64,000 nucleotides of DNA from Rhynchonema sp. JSB1_4 (taxonomy: Eukaryota; Nematoda; Chromadorea; Monhysterida; Xyalidae), in contig JASAMV010004502.1 of the NCBI GenBank assembly GCA_030248065.1, forward strand, positions 62,001-126,000. Direction: 5' to 3'. The translations under genes were made by a program, and so were the position numbers. Shown one piece after another: positions 36,478-47,772 of this stretch. Each line of letters starts with the position of its first letter. Position 1 is the first letter of the stretch. The notes under the pieces are model-generated. The model was not told the DNA's origin. It did not search any database and worked only from the letters and a program-made list of their open reading frames with translations.

Positions 36478-37436
36478 TAACAACAAACTGCACCAGCTCA
36501 TCCGGTTTTTCTTGTGATTCTCAATTCTTCTGCTGACTTCACTGCTCAAATTGATCAAAAGATTTTTATTGCAAGTTATATTTATAAACATGGCGGTGAA
36601 AGTTCGTTCGATTTGATATAATATTAGCGAAATGATATACAACAATTGAAGAAAGGTAGCACAAAAAAGACGATCGTTACACAAAATCCATTTAAAAGAT
36701 AATCCTTCAATATTATAAATAAGAAGCAAAGCACCAAGAAAAATAGTACGCACGTAGTAATTAGTTATGTGATGAATTCAATGTTTTGTGAACCATAATA
36801 ATGTCATTCAAAAATGCCGCAACATTGGACTAAATTCGCATTCGGTATAGACGTTCGTGAAAATTCGCTGACAGAAACTGCGATCTAACAAGAGTAGCTA
36901 ACGGTAGATGCAGAGAATTAGAATAGACATGAAACAAATATCGATGCACAGAAATGAAACAAATATATAGATGAGACGCACTAAATAATACACAGATCGT
37001 ATGAATCACACTAAATTGAACAAAATATTACAAATAGATTTGTACGTTCGCCAAGATAATTTCAAAATCATAAATTTCTTCGTTTGGTACACACAAGCTA
37101 AACCGCTGAATAGTTCGTTTTTGATTGTATCAAGAAAAACTGCAGTGCACGAAAAAAAATGAAAAATGCACAGAATAACAAAGTGTTAGGCACCAGCCAG
37201 ACACCAAAATGTATATACGTCATCAACTACAACGCGCCAACAAAACCTTGATGTTCAGTGATAATTCACAGTCACAAAATCAAAATGTAAAAAAGCAATA
37301 GCAACGGAACAACGTGAGACAAAAAAGGGATATGAAGCGGAACACATTCGGGTGAAATTCAAAGGAAGGAGGAACGTAAGCTGGGGTTCACCAAAACAGT
37401 AGCGAGTGCGTGCAAAAATTAATAAAACACCAGATG
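36478..37436. other. Convergent 3' region of HRI and RALGPS
   Basis: AT-rich, no exon recognised. A minus-strand AATAAA at about 36565 could serve the RALGPS transcript. Convergent genes with under 1 kb between stop codons. Confidence 0.4.
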
Positions 37437-40400
37437 TTAATCAAACGCAATTAAATTCTCCGGCAAGCGCCGCTCGTGTTTCTTTGACGCCATTTTCAAA
37501 TGTTGCACCCATTGCATGGCCATCGCCTGCGTGCCGGCACGGAATTTATACACATGACCTGGGGAAACAATGGGATTTGTTGGAAGTGGCCGAAATAGAA
37601 AATATTTCGAGACTGACTGATTCATTTTCCACGAGCGTTAGCGTCGTTAGTAAATAGCGAAACTTTCCAAATACACATGACCAAGGCAAGACCGGATCGG
37701 TCACCAAGTTTGAAACCCGCAAATATAATCAAAACGCACAACCCGATGAAATTACCTCTGCTCGGTTCCTGCAGTTGGAATCCATCGGGACAATAGGGAT
37801 CGTTGGACAGAATTACCATCCAGTTACTGATTGACATCATCTTGTACGGCTTGGTCTTGTACTGAAGTTGGACATTGTTGAATGAACCATCTCAAGAGCA
37901 ACAGATATCAACAATGTTCATACCGCAGTGCGTACATCCATTCGTCTCGAAGGCAGCGGACGGACGGCGGCGTAGCACAGGTTCGTATCCCACAAACAAC
38001 ACCAGTAGCGATTCCAGGCCGCAACCTGCGATGGTAAATTGTCAGTTTTTCGCCGAAAACAGTTGCGCGAAGAGATCTCGAAACAAAACGTTTACAAAAC
38101 AGCCATGTGACAGATGCAGCTCCGGTCGGATCAGCAACTTCGATGCCGCGGCCATAAACAAACTGATACAAGTCGCACCAACCGCCGGTTTTCTGCCGTG
38201 TTTCATCAATGTCTTTCGTCGCACGGCGCCCTCAAACACGATAGCGTCCGGTGGTGGCACTTGATTGTTGAGTCTCACACACACGGGTGGCAGGCCACGC
38301 GAATTGCCTGATTTTCCAAGGCAACTGATGTTGCTGGCCGACTGCATGGTGCTGGTCTTGGACCGGTCATCGGCCGTGCCCAGGCCGCTGTCGTCGATCG
38401 CAAACGTTACCGTGGATTCTGCAATGGACAATTGGATTTTTATTCACTTCATGTTTATTCCTGTGCTGCATTTGTGTGCCACGTCAATTTCATCCATAAA
38501 TGTGATTCTTTGCAGCATTTTTTCATCTCGCTATTTGCGTGCGTGCGCTGTGCGGTTATGATTTCCAAGCATTGGCAATTTTGCTCAAATTCTCTTTGAC
38601 GTCAGTAAAGAACAAGTACAAACATCGTAATTACCACAACTAATCAACATTTCACCACTTCCCCCCGTTACGAGCGTTTAGCACCACGCGTAATACTACA
38701 AGAATGCAATGCTGCACTGAATGCACATGTTCGTAAACAGACACAGTTAGGCAGCGTACGCAATGCACATAAGTACGCGCATCTGCGCAAATATCATGCG
38801 CACATTATTTGTACGTTTGAAGTTGATCGGTTTGGCTCGTGTTTTTTGCACTGATTGCAGGAATGTACATTACGTGAAAAACTATGACATCAATCGACGC
38901 ATAGTTTGAAGTGAATTGGAATGCAATGCACAGCATGAAAAAGTGCATGTGTACAGTATACGTCAGCTAGGCAATGTTGTTGTTTTCACACCTGTCACGT
39001 GTAATGGTAAAGCACAGTAAATAACAGGGTGCCCCAAAAGTCCCTTTCCCAACCACTCATACTTTATGACAGTTGGTCGAATTGAAACGCCTGTATTCAA
39101 ATGTACAGTGAAGTGAATTGGATGTTGGCCAAATGCACTTATGGGTCACCTGCTAAAATACAGCACCGTACCTGCAGCGGCGCTACTTCTAGCGCCAGTG
39201 ACAGCAGCGGACACCTGTTGAGATGACAGCGTTGAGGTCGCAGTGCATGAAGTGTCAAAATCGAGCACGGAATCGTCGAGCAGATGTCGCACTGGTCCCG
39301 GCAGTGACTCATTCGCCGGGAATGCGTCGTGCATGAATCTGTGCGTCCCAGAACAATTTTACAGAAAACTTTTATCGAAGTCGCTTTCATATATTTTTTT
39401 CACTTTTTTACAAAACACAAATTTGGTGATCGCCTACTTGGCTCTACCAGCGTCAAAGACGTTGGTTGAAACAGCCTCAGAACAACTTTTCCGCTGGTCA
39501 GAGGAATCAGCACTGCCCATCAATCACAAACAGTGCAGCGTGAAAACGCCTCTAAGTTTGATACCACTTGTCTTCACAAGTGAAGAAGAAAACAACGTAC
39601 TTGAATTGACTAGGATTGCCGAGCGACTGCGCCTTGCGATGTTGTTTGTAGAACGGTGCCGTTTTGACTCTGATCGGCGGCTGGGCGGCTACAGTCACCG
39701 CGCTCGTGTTGGGTGCTGGCGGCGGGGGTGCCACTTGCAGCGTGTGCGCCTTCAGGTGCACTTTCTCGGGCACGGATTCCTGGAACGGAATTGAGAATCG
39801 TCAAAAGGCAAGATTTGCACGCCTTAGGTCTCACTCACGAACAATCACATACACTTTGCTAATACAAAACAAAAACAGCCAATTCTCGCTATTTTCCGAT
39901 GACTTTTATGTGAGAATATACGTTATCTTTTGAAAATTTGAAACATATTTGACCAGCAGCACTTTCTCGGAGCAGAGATCTGGCGGAATTAAAAAATCCC
40001 AAAAACGTCTCCCACTATTCTTTCGGGAACTGAATCAATAATGTAACATTATACTGTCCTAAAGAACCGTTCTTTATTTTTCGTGGAAAAAAACGGTTTT
40101 TTTCACGAAAAAAAACCGTTTTTTTCCAATACTTTTCCAGTACTTAAGAACGTAATTTCGAAAAATATAACAATTTCAGTGCAAAATTTGTTCGAAGTGA
40201 CGAGAGTGCTCTTGAAGAGTGTTGAAGTCAGTCGAAAACACTTGGTTTACACGCTTTTTGGCCCATTTTGGGCCGGTTAATTTTTGTGCTCGAGCCAATT
40301 TTTCACTGAAATCGAAAAACTCATCAGTTTTGCGTTACAATTTTTTGGAAAAATTGGAATAAAGTACCGATATTTTTCCGATCAAAAACCGAAAAGGTAC

Positions 40401-42619
40401 CCACGGAAAAATAAATGGAAAAGTATTCGGGTCTCGGAAAAAAAACGGTTTTTTTCGGAAAAAAACCGGTTTTTTTTCGCCTGCCAGTAATGTAACATCA
40501 GTGAGTTTTCCAAGTTTCGTTGAATCAAATCGGACTTTGGTGGCCGGACAAAGTGCATGAGGGCCAAAACCTTCACATGAATGAAAGCACAAGGAAAGAA
40601 AACCAGCATTTTTATGAGCAATCGACAGCTGTTGAGCACCATGCGACATGATGGGCAGACTTTCACGCCTGGCCATTGCTTCTTTCACCACAAACACCGC
40701 CTTTTTGTTGCCGCTGTAGGACGCATTCAGATCGTGTTGGGCGATTGATGTAATCTCACCGCTGATTGGCTCGAGCTCCACCGATTGTCTGACAAAATGG
40801 ACCGACAATATTCAATATCAACTGACACAATTACAATTTAGATTTCTTTTCTTCCTAGTCCGATTTCTTATTCCAACCAAAACTAATTTACTGTCCGCAA
40901 AGCTTTCTAAAACGAAATGGAACTCGCCAGCAAACAACCACAATAACATAACAGCAGTGAGAAATCCGTATAAATTTTGCACAAACCTGTATAAATCGTC
41001 TTCGACAAACTTCTGCAGTTCGTCAATGTAGCGGATGGATTTGAGGAAATTCTGGACACACTCGATCGGGCGTTGGTCTTCTGCAGAAACAATATTGATG
41101 TCAAAAACGCAGAAAATCCTGAGAGATAAGGATTCTTGCTTTTACGCACCACCACCAGACAAGAAAATTACCAATTTTACATCTTTTCACAGTTCAACAA
41201 TTTAAAACAGAAGGACTCGACTCACTATATTCGGATCGCTGCCACTCAGCCAACACACGAATGATGTTGTTCATTAATAGTGAACGTTGACCTCCATTCA
41301 ATCCACCCGAACTGGGGTGAGCCACATCAATATACACTAGGTCGGTGAGGTACAAACCTAGACACAAACAGAGTCTTTTAAGGTTTCTGACAAGTGCTGA
41401 AAAACAAGAAAACTTTTTGGTGGCACACGAACCGAGATAGGGAATACAGGGCAGCTTGATAGTATCCATGAATTTGCGCAGTTTCTCAAAATTGTCGTCC
41501 TCCGAGAACAATTTCGCCATCTTATCGAGAGATGCGCGATCTTTGATTGGAACGGCCTGAAAACAAGCTGGAGTAAAATATACAACAAAAAAAGGAAGCA
41601 AAAATAACAATGCTAAGTACAAACCGTCCAGCTTTGTCGCAATCTGTGTATCGGGGAGCTTTGCAGTCCAGAAACAATGGCACGAGCCGAATGTAGATTG
41701 TTTAGGTCCAGTAAACGCTGCAAATGCATACAAACACATGATAAATATTGCAGACTCTACAATCCAACAAAGAAAATAAAACTCGAACAAACGCGACAAA
41801 CCTTAGCAATTCGAATGAAATGTGTGATGACGTCGGCTCGAAGTTTCGGTTTTTGTCTCGACAAAATCTCGCGCTGACACCAAAGGCAAATGTGGTTGAA
41901 ACGACGTGTGAACGCGACCACATTTGGTGAGATGCTCATCTTGTCCTTAGTCGTCCATCCACATGTCACCAGCTCCTGAGAGTGATCAAGGCAGATTTTG
42001 TGCGCCACATGCCACGCACGTAAGTTCATAGATCGACACTGTTGAAGATGAAGACACAAAAGCGGCCCATCATCTGGTGCACTTCAGTTCGAGAGTGAGT
42101 GACTCGATTCCAGAAAATTGAGGTGGATTTTTGGGCAAATTAATCATACTTGATGGCTCGTGAAAGGACTTTAGAAAAGCATCAGCTCAAAAAGCCAAGA
42201 ATATTGGCAAACGGTATAAGCCGGTTAGTCAGTGGCGTGGCGTGGACCAGTCGGTACTTGAAGTGACTTCGCTCGCTACTCTCTCGATCTCGACTCCTGC
42301 GCCTTCATTATTATCCTAAACAAAGCCAAAAAAGACAAACCTCTGGCTGAATCAGTTGAAAGACGGGCAGATCCAACAGCGTGATCTGCGACGCAAAATC
42401 CTCCGGCTGAACGCGGAGCACATTGAATGTGACTGGATCGAACTGTTTCTCTTCGAGCGTGGTCGCTTTTGAGTTCGAGGGCGCGCCAGCCACTGGCATC
42501 GGACTGATTGTTCTGTCATCGTCATTCGAACTGTCACTGTCGTCGCCCACATACGCGTGATAGACGTCGAACGCGGCACGTTTGTGGTGCTGATGATGCG
42601 TGAGCACGTCGACGGGCAT
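37437..42619 (-). CDS. ralgps: RALGPS: Ral guanine-nucleotide exchange factor with PH domain
   Basis: Activates Ral GTPases at membranes. Exons: 42619-42341, 41975-41802, 41717-41625, 41556-41433, 41357-41226, 41080-40987, 40788-about 40604, 39779-39601, 39338-39172, 38418-38183, 38025-37924, 37861-37756, 37558-37437. The RasGEF (CDC25) domain is clear: [70 protein letters not shown] and [12 protein letters not shown]. As in the family there is no N-terminal exchange motif (REM). HRKAQSLG and [11 protein letters not shown] follow, then a PH domain starting [17 protein letters not shown] and including [22 protein letters not shown] and [18 protein letters not shown]; it ends ENLIAFD. The junction between 40604 and 39779 does not fit phase as drawn, so that boundary is wrong or an exon is missing. 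Confidence 0.88.
40050..40487. mobile_element. 438-bp insertion in RALGPS intron with 11-bp flanking repeat
   Basis: TAATGTAACAT stands on both sides (40039-40049, 40488-40498). Inside, GGAAAAAAACGG/CCGTTTTTTTCC palindromic blocks sit near each end. Similar GAAAAAAACGGTTTTTTC sequence appears at 63876-63910. I cannot define longer terminal repeats, so the class is unclear. Confidence 0.55.
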
Positions 42620-42940
42620 TTTCAGACGCGCTTCGCTGAATCAAGCTCTTCGTTAATTGCCCCCGCCCCAAGCTATCAGCAAAATTACAGATCAACGAAA
42701 CGAAGCCAGCCGGCCGAGAGAGAAACGTAAAAGAGCGCTTATTCTCGGGTCCACAAACTACTCGTTTTCATTATTTGGCGCTTCTACATCTGAAGAAGAC
42801 AATTTGAATAATAGAGCCCCCCGTAATAGAGCCCCAAAATGGGGTCAGTGAATTAATAGACTTCCCCCTTCTATTTAGGTTTTTACGGTATTGCTGGGAA
42901 CAATTTTTCGGATTCGGGTCAGTGAATGAATAGAGCCCCC

Positions 42941-43344
42941 CAGTGTAGTTTCTGGTCCGGAGGGGAACAGGCGGTACCCCCTTTTTTCGGAGGGGGAACA
43001 GACGTACCCACCTGGGGGGAAGGGGGGAAGGACCCGGAAGGGGGGGGAGGACCCAAATTTAGAGAAAAATCATTTTTTGAGGTCGGAAATTTGGCTCATT
43101 TTTGCCCCTTTTACAAAAAAATCTCAATAAAAAGGGTATTTTGGCGATTTTTGACGACGTTGACCTAAAAATCCCTCATTTTATGCCTAAAAATGCCTAT
43201 TTTAGGCCAAAATTTGCCTATTTTAGGTAAAAATTGGGGGAGCAGACGTACCCGAGGGGGAACAGTGGGGCAGGCGTACCATAGAGGGGAAACCGACGTA
43301 CCCGAGGGCGAGGGGGGCTCGCCTCCCCCCCAGGAACTACACTG
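42941..43344. mobile_element. Family A hAT-like element, 404 bp
   Basis: Ends CAGTGTAGTTTCTGG and CCAGGAACTACACTG, inserted into a run of AGAGCCCCCC that belongs to a family D-like element (about 42820-43400). Flanks GAGCCCCC and AGCCCCCC agree apart from register. Confidence 0.78.
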
Positions 43345-43424
43345 AGCCCCCCGGAATAGAGCCCCCCGTAATAGAGTTCCCTTCTCTAATTTTACGGAAA
43401 TCCACCAGTGTAGTACATGGCCAG

Positions 43425-43540
43425 GGTGTTGACGATAGATAGATTGGGACCCGAAATGTGTTGACGATAGATAGATGACTCAAGTCCGAAATCTGGGGGG
43501 GGTCGACCCAAACTGGTTGACGATAGATAGATGGTGGGGG
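43425..43540. repeat. GTTGACGATAGATAGAT repeat (family J)
   Basis: Three spaced copies of GTTGACGATAGATAGAT within about 115 bases. The reverse complement forms recur around 55965, 56160 and 56565-56620, flanking the family A copy there. Likely another short element whose ends I cannot fix. Confidence 0.5.
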
Positions 43541-43544
43541 TAAC

Positions 43545-44388
43545 CAGTGGTGTCCTTAGGGGGGTTGGGGGTTACCCCCTGGTATGGGGTATGGGGTATG
43601 GGAAATCGGCCGGGGGTATGGGGCAGTGTAGTGGCTGAGGGGATGGGGGGGATTCCCCCCCCCCTAAGGAGTAGGTACCTTGCAACCACCCCTTGGGGGG
43701 GATGGGGGGGAAGGGTAGGTACCTTGCAACCACCCCGGAGGGTACCTTGCAACCATCAATTTATGGTTTTTATAGGCAAAAATGGGTGTTTTTCGACCTC
43801 AAAACCCCAAAATTCGCGCGCTCCGCGCGCAAACCTCCATATAATAGGTATTTTAAGCAAATTTTCGGCCAAAATGCAAAAAAGTACCTATTTTTCGGCC
43901 AAATTTGCAGTATAATGCATGCCAAAAACACCCATTTTTCGGACCTTGCAACCTTCCGGAGGCTGGGTAGGGGGGTACCCGTACCTTGCAACCATCTGGA
44001 TCCATCCCCCCCCCAAGGGTACCTTGCAACCATTTGCCTGCCACTACACTGGTATGGGGTATGGTAAATTTTTCACTTTTGGAACAAGCACCCCTAAGAA
44101 ATGACTTTTTGACCCCGACAGTACCAAAATTGACAATTTTTTGGATAAAAATGTCAAAAATCGCTTGCTACCGCGAGAAAACTCTGTTTTAGGCACTTTT
44201 AGACCACTTTTTGGTACTTCTTGAACATTTTTGGGGCATTTTTTCAGAAAACCGCACCTCGGGTATGGGAAATTTTTGAAGAAACCCCCCTGGTATGGGA
44301 AATTTTTGATTTTTGGGGGTATGTATGGGAAATTTCCCGAAAATTGGGCTGGGTATGGGAAAATTTCGATTTCTCAACGACACCACTG
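43545..44388. mobile_element. Family H element (GGTATGGG-rich), 844 bp with nested copy
   Basis: Ends CAGTGGTGTCCTTAGGGG and CAACGACACCACTG; flanking octamers GGGGTAAC and GGGGTAAT agree in seven of eight. Arms consist of GGTATGGGAAATTT-type words. A family C element is inserted at 43624-44051. Confidence 0.75.
43624..44051. mobile_element. Family C hAT-like element nested in family H, 428 bp
   Basis: Ends CAGTGTAGTGGC and GCCACTACACTG, perfect 8-bp duplication GTATGGGG (43616-43623, 44052-44059). It carries the palindrome CGCGCGCTCCGCGCGC at 43815-43830 and many GGTACCTTGCAACC words. Related to 27334-27687, which lacks that palindrome-bearing segment. Confidence 0.88.
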
Positions 44389-44444
44389 GGGGTAATCAAA
44401 AATCAAGATACAGCATAGTACACTAAGTGGGTACCGTACCCGTA

Positions 44445-44861
44445 CCGTATTGTCGGAAATAGAACCCCCCATTAATTAACCCCGCATTAATTGAACCCCA
44501 CCCAAATGGCTCGAAATCAAAAATAGAACCCCCCATTAATTGACCCCCCATAAATAGAACCCCACCCCCAACCTTCACCGTACCACAGATTAGTGGTATG
44601 GTAAGGCTGTGTTGTTGTGTCAAACGTTGCTTAAGCTTGCGTACACAACAGAACACATCTTTTTAAGCATGATTGCCGCTGTTAAAGTTAGAAAATACCG
44701 AAAACAAGCCATTTTTAGGGGCATTATTAACAAAGATTTTATTCGTCGGGGGGCCAAATGAAAAATATAACCCCCCAATAATTGACCCCCATAAATTGAA
44801 CCCCCCAAAACGACCCCAGTGAAAAAATAGGCCCCCCCGGGTTCCATTTCCGACAAGACGG
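44445..44861. mobile_element. TA-flanked MITE, family E, copy 1
   Basis: Ends CCGTATTGTCGGAAATAGAA and CATTTCCGACAAGACGG with TA at both edges. The interior repeats CCCCATTAATTGACCCCC words. A truncated relative starts at 51237. Confidence 0.7.
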
Positions 44862-44910
44862 TAGCCGCTGCTACTCATGTCTAGCGCTGCTGCTGTCTAA
44901 TACACACACG

Positions 44911-45260
44911 CAGTGCAGTTCCTGGGGGGAGGGGGGTCCCCCCTCGGGTACGCTATCTCCCCCTCAGGTGGTACACTATCCCCCTATCTCCCCCTCCGGC
45001 CGGGTACACTATCTCCCCCAATTTTTTCCTAAAATAGGCATTTTTAGGCCTAAAACGGCATTTTTAGGCCAAAAATGTGTGATTTTCAGGTCAATGTTCT
45101 CAAAAGTCGCCAAAATACCCTTTTTATGAAGAATTTTTTCCAAAAAGGGCAAAAATAGGTCAAATTTTCTACCTCCCCTCGGGGTACACTATCTCCCCCT
45201 CCGAAAAAAAACGGAGGGTCCGCTATCTCCTCCTCCGGATCCGGACCAGGAACTACACTG
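44911..45260. mobile_element. Family A hAT-like element, reverse orientation, 350 bp
   Basis: Ends CAGTGCAGTTCCTGG and CCAGGAACTACACTG; flanks CACACACG and CGCACACG agree in seven of eight bases. The intact array unit reads AATACACACACGTGTATT at the corresponding place, confirming insertion. Confidence 0.85.
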
Positions 45261-45372
45261 CGCACACGTGTATTAATTAATGCACACTCAACACAGCCAG
45301 CTGCGTTGCGTGTAACGGTTAAACCTGATGATCAAGGGCACCTGGATGATTTTCCAAAGCTTTTATCTCCTA

Positions 45373-45773
45373 CCATATTCCTTAAAATAGAGCCCCCCCC
45401 AAAAAAATAGAGCCCCCAAAAATACAGCCCCCGCCCCCCTAAAAGGGGTCAGTGAAAAAATAGAGCCCCCCCCCAAAATACAGCCCCCCCAACTTGGAAT
45501 TCCCCGCTTGGGGGTCGTAAAGTCAAGTTCTTGTATAAGACACCTTGTGTGCAACGTTTGTGGTTGAGTGTATGATGACGTAAAGCCTTTTATGGAAGAT
45601 CTGCACCTAAAAACACTCAATAATGACCAGTAACACAACAACACCCTGACAGAACTCCATTTTAGGGGTATTTTTTGGAACATTTTTTGAGATTTTGGGC
45701 AGCGAAAAAATACAGCCCCCCTAAAAGGGGTCAGTGAAAAAATACAGCCCCCCTTGCATTTTAGGTTTTACGG
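45373..45773. mobile_element. TA-flanked MITE, family D, copy 2 (inverted), 401 bp
   Basis: Ends CCATATTCC...TTTACGG, TA on both sides. Inverse orientation relative to 28581-28972, sharing the core with the AACGTTTGTGG and CTTTTATGGA words. It sits exactly in the loop of the array's long hairpin. Confidence 0.75.
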
Positions 45774-45868
45774 TAATTTCAAGAGGAGTTAAAAATCTTT
45801 GGAAAATCATCCACGCCTATAAAAGGCAGAAAACGGCGTTTTGAGGCCAGCCGCTTCAGATTACGTTT

Positions 45869-45976
45869 AAGCCCAAGCCCAAGAAGCCTAGGCGCAGGCC
45901 TAAGCCTAAGCCTAGGCCTAAGCCTAAGCCAAAGCCTAAGCCCAAGGCTAAGCTCAAGAAAACAAACAAAAAATGA
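45869..45976 (+). other. Lys-Pro-rich open frame without start codon (array unit 0)
   Basis: Reads 35 residues of KP/RP repeats from KPKPKKPRRRPK through AKLKKTNKK to a TGA. It resembles tails of histone H1 or other basic ch­romatin proteins, but the tract also looks like a simple AAGCCT repeat. A stop lies a few codons upstream, with possible acceptors CAG before it. Could be a last exon, a pseudogene or merely a microsatellite. Confidence 0.3.
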
Positions 45977-45984
45977 TGGCTACC

Positions 45985-46095
45985 GTAAAAACCTAAATAC
46001 AGCCCCCCCCGGAATAGAGCCCCCCCGTAATACAGCCCCCCCAAAAAGGGGTATAGAGCCCCCCCACCCCGGAATAGAGCCCCCCAAAGTAACAT
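45985..46095. mobile_element. Family D remnant
   Basis: TACCGTAAAAACCTAAATAC followed by GGAATAGAGCCCCCC words; no matching right end. Probably a solo end of a family D-like MITE. Confidence 0.5.
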
Positions 46096-46220
46096 CCCCT
46101 ATACAGTAGTGTATTAAGGCTTGATAGTGGTGCACAGGTACATTATGCACGTTTGTTGTTCGTTCAGAGCACATAATACGCCTCTTATTGACGAATAGAC
46201 ACGAATAAATGCAATTACAA

Positions 46221-47016
46221 CCGAGGTCGCAATCGGGCCGGCCCGACCTCGGGCCGGGCCGAGCCGGGCCGGGCCGCGATTTTGGGCTTTTGGCTCGGGC
46301 CGGGCCGAGCCGGGCCGGAGATTTGGAGGGTCGGGCCGGGCCGGGCCGGGCACCCCGGCCCGAAGCTTCTGAAGTGACTTATTTTACTGAAAAAGTAGGG
46401 TTTTTTTGTCCAAAATACTAAAATTTCGGACGGATTCAGCAAGTAAGTGATCAGTATTGCCCAGTCGTGTGGCTACCCAGGGGTGCAATCAACCTACTGT
46501 ACCACCAGAAAGGCCTGAAATCAACCTACCTACTGTACCGACCGGCCGAGCTAGGGGGGAACAAAATTTTTTATGTTCAAGTTTAGATGAAAATGTACTA
46601 AAACCCTCAAAATTTTGGAATGAAAAATATGGATTTTATACCATTTTGAGCCAAAAATAGCAACCTACTGTACCAGCCGGGGCGGCGACCTACCTACTGT
46701 ACCAGGATGGCGCGTCATCTACCTACTGTACCTAGGGGGGACCCCCCAGCCACACCATTGGTATTGTCTATCTGGCGACTTTTTCATGGAAAACAATGAA
46801 ATTTCAACAAAAACATTGATTCAAAAATCGCAAAAATTATGACAAAATTGGGTTAAAATCTGAGCCAAAAATTCGGGCCGGGCCGGAGATTTGGGGGTTC
46901 GGGCCGGGCCGGGCCGGAGATTTGGGGGTACGGGTCGGGCCGGGCCGGGCCGGGCCGGAGATTTGGGGGCTCGGGCCGGGCCGGGCCGGCCAAACCCGGC
47001 CCGATTGCGACCTCTG
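46221..47016. mobile_element. Family G hAT-like element, 796 bp with nested copy
   Basis: Ends CCGAGGTCGCAATCGGGCC and GGCCCGATTGCGACCTCTG, perfect 8-bp duplication AATTACAA (46213-46220, 47017-47024). Arms are GGGCCGGGCC arrays. A family B element lies inside at 46462-46760. The long open frames here, rich in Pro-Ala-Arg-Gly, are artefacts of the GC repeat. Confidence 0.88.
46462..46760. mobile_element. Family B element nested in family G, 299 bp
   Basis: Ends CAGTCGTGTGGCTACCC and AGCCACACCATTG; flanks GTATTGCC and GTATTGTC agree in seven of eight. The family G copy at 53966-54778 has the uninterrupted site (GACAATACTGATCACTTAC, inverted), an internal empty site. Confidence 0.85.
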
Positions 47017-47099
47017 AATTACAAGCGAAAAAAACATCCTTTCAAACCCCTTTTTTGGGGTTTTTAGGGGTATTTCTGGGAACAATTTTTTCCGGTTTG

Positions 47100-47212
47100 G
47101 GTCAGTGAATTAATAGAAGCCCCCCGGAATAGAGCCCCCCGTAATAGAGCCCCCCAAAATGGGGTCAGTGAGTTAATAGAGCCCCCCTTCTATTTAGGTT
47201 TTTACGGTATGT
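47100..47212. mobile_element. Short family D-like MITE fragment
   Basis: CCCCCCGGAATAGAGCCCCC and AGCCCCCCTTCTATTTAGG blocks ending TTTTTACGGTA. Only one clear terminus. Confidence 0.5.
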
Positions 47213-47320
47213 TTTGACATCCCAACCCCGATTTCACTCTTATAAACACTATTTCTCATTATTTTGTGCATGTATAAATTAGTTTTAACCAAAAAAAGCC
47301 AAAAAAAAACAAAAAATTTC

Positions 47321-47394
47321 ACCGGCGCCGGCGGGACTCGAACCAGCGGTCCCGCACGAGTCCAACGCCTTCACCGCTGAGCTAGCGAACCGAC
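47321..47394 (-). tRNA. tRNA-like segment in array unit 1, probably SINE or pseudo-tRNA
   Basis: Minus strand has TAGCTCAGCGGTGAAGG resembling an A box and a perfect B box GGTTCGAGTCC. Acceptor pairing is only five of seven and the D and anticodon stems are weak, so a working tRNA is unlikely. The copy in the next unit has a small insertion in the variable region. Confidence 0.35.
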
Positions 47395-47527
47395 ACACAC
47401 TTCCGTCTAGCCGCTGCTACTTATATCTAGCGCTGCTGCTGGTGCTGTCTAATACACACACGTGTATTAATTAATGCACACACAGTCAGCTGCGTGTAAC
47501 GGTTAAACCTGATGATCAAGGGACCTG

Positions 47528-47604
47528 GATGATTTTCCAAAGATTTTTATCTCCTAATGTAATTTCTGGCAAGAGGAGTTAAAAATCTTTGGAAAATCAT
47601 CCAC
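47528..47604. repeat. Long inverted repeat (hairpin) in array unit
   Basis: About 30-base arms, from TGGATGATTTTCCAAAGATT to AATCTTTGGAAAATCATCCA, with a loop near TAATGTAATTTCTGGCA. One arm only is present in the unit at 48281-48312. In unit 0 a family D element occupies the loop. Confidence 0.8.
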
Positions 47605-47658
47605 GCCTATAAAAGGCAGAAAACGGTGTTTTGAGGCCAGCCGCTTCAGATTACGTTT

Positions 47659-47772
47659 AAGCCCAAGCCCAAGAAGCCTAGGCGTAGGCCTAAGCCTAAG
47701 CCTAAGCCTAGGCCTAAGCCTAAGCCAAAGCCCAAGCCTAAGGCTAAGCTCAAGAAAACAAACAAAAAATGA
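47659..47772 (+). other. Lys-Pro-rich open frame without start codon (array unit 1)
   Basis: A 37-residue KP-repeat frame in the same register as the 45869 copy, two residues longer, same C terminus AKLKKTNKK. Frame conservation between units, despite length change by a multiple of three, weakly favours coding. A TATAAAAGG lies about 70 bases upstream. Confidence 0.3.

Larger units (their letters stand above)
44862..45976. repeat. Array unit 0, interrupted by two transposons
   Basis: Shares with 47395-47776 the order GCCGCTGCTACT, TAATACACACACG, TGTATTAATTAATGC, GGTTAAACCTGATGATCAAG, a hairpin arm, CCTATAAAAGGCAG and a Lys-Pro tract. It is split by a family A copy (44911-45260) and a family D copy (45373-45773). 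Comparison with the intact unit at 47.4 kb shows both empty sites. Confidence 0.75.

Noticed and set aside
43425..43540. CRISPR-like spaced repeats (GTTGACGATAGATAGAT)
   Set aside because: Only three copies with unequal spacing, in an animal genome among transposons.
46215..46442. Long Pro/Ala/Arg/Gly-rich open frames in GGGCCGGGCC tracts, here and at 29.1, 46.9, 54.0 and 55.2 kb
   Set aside because: They arise on several frames and both strands from the GC repeats at the arms of family G elements and have no start context, domain or splice support.
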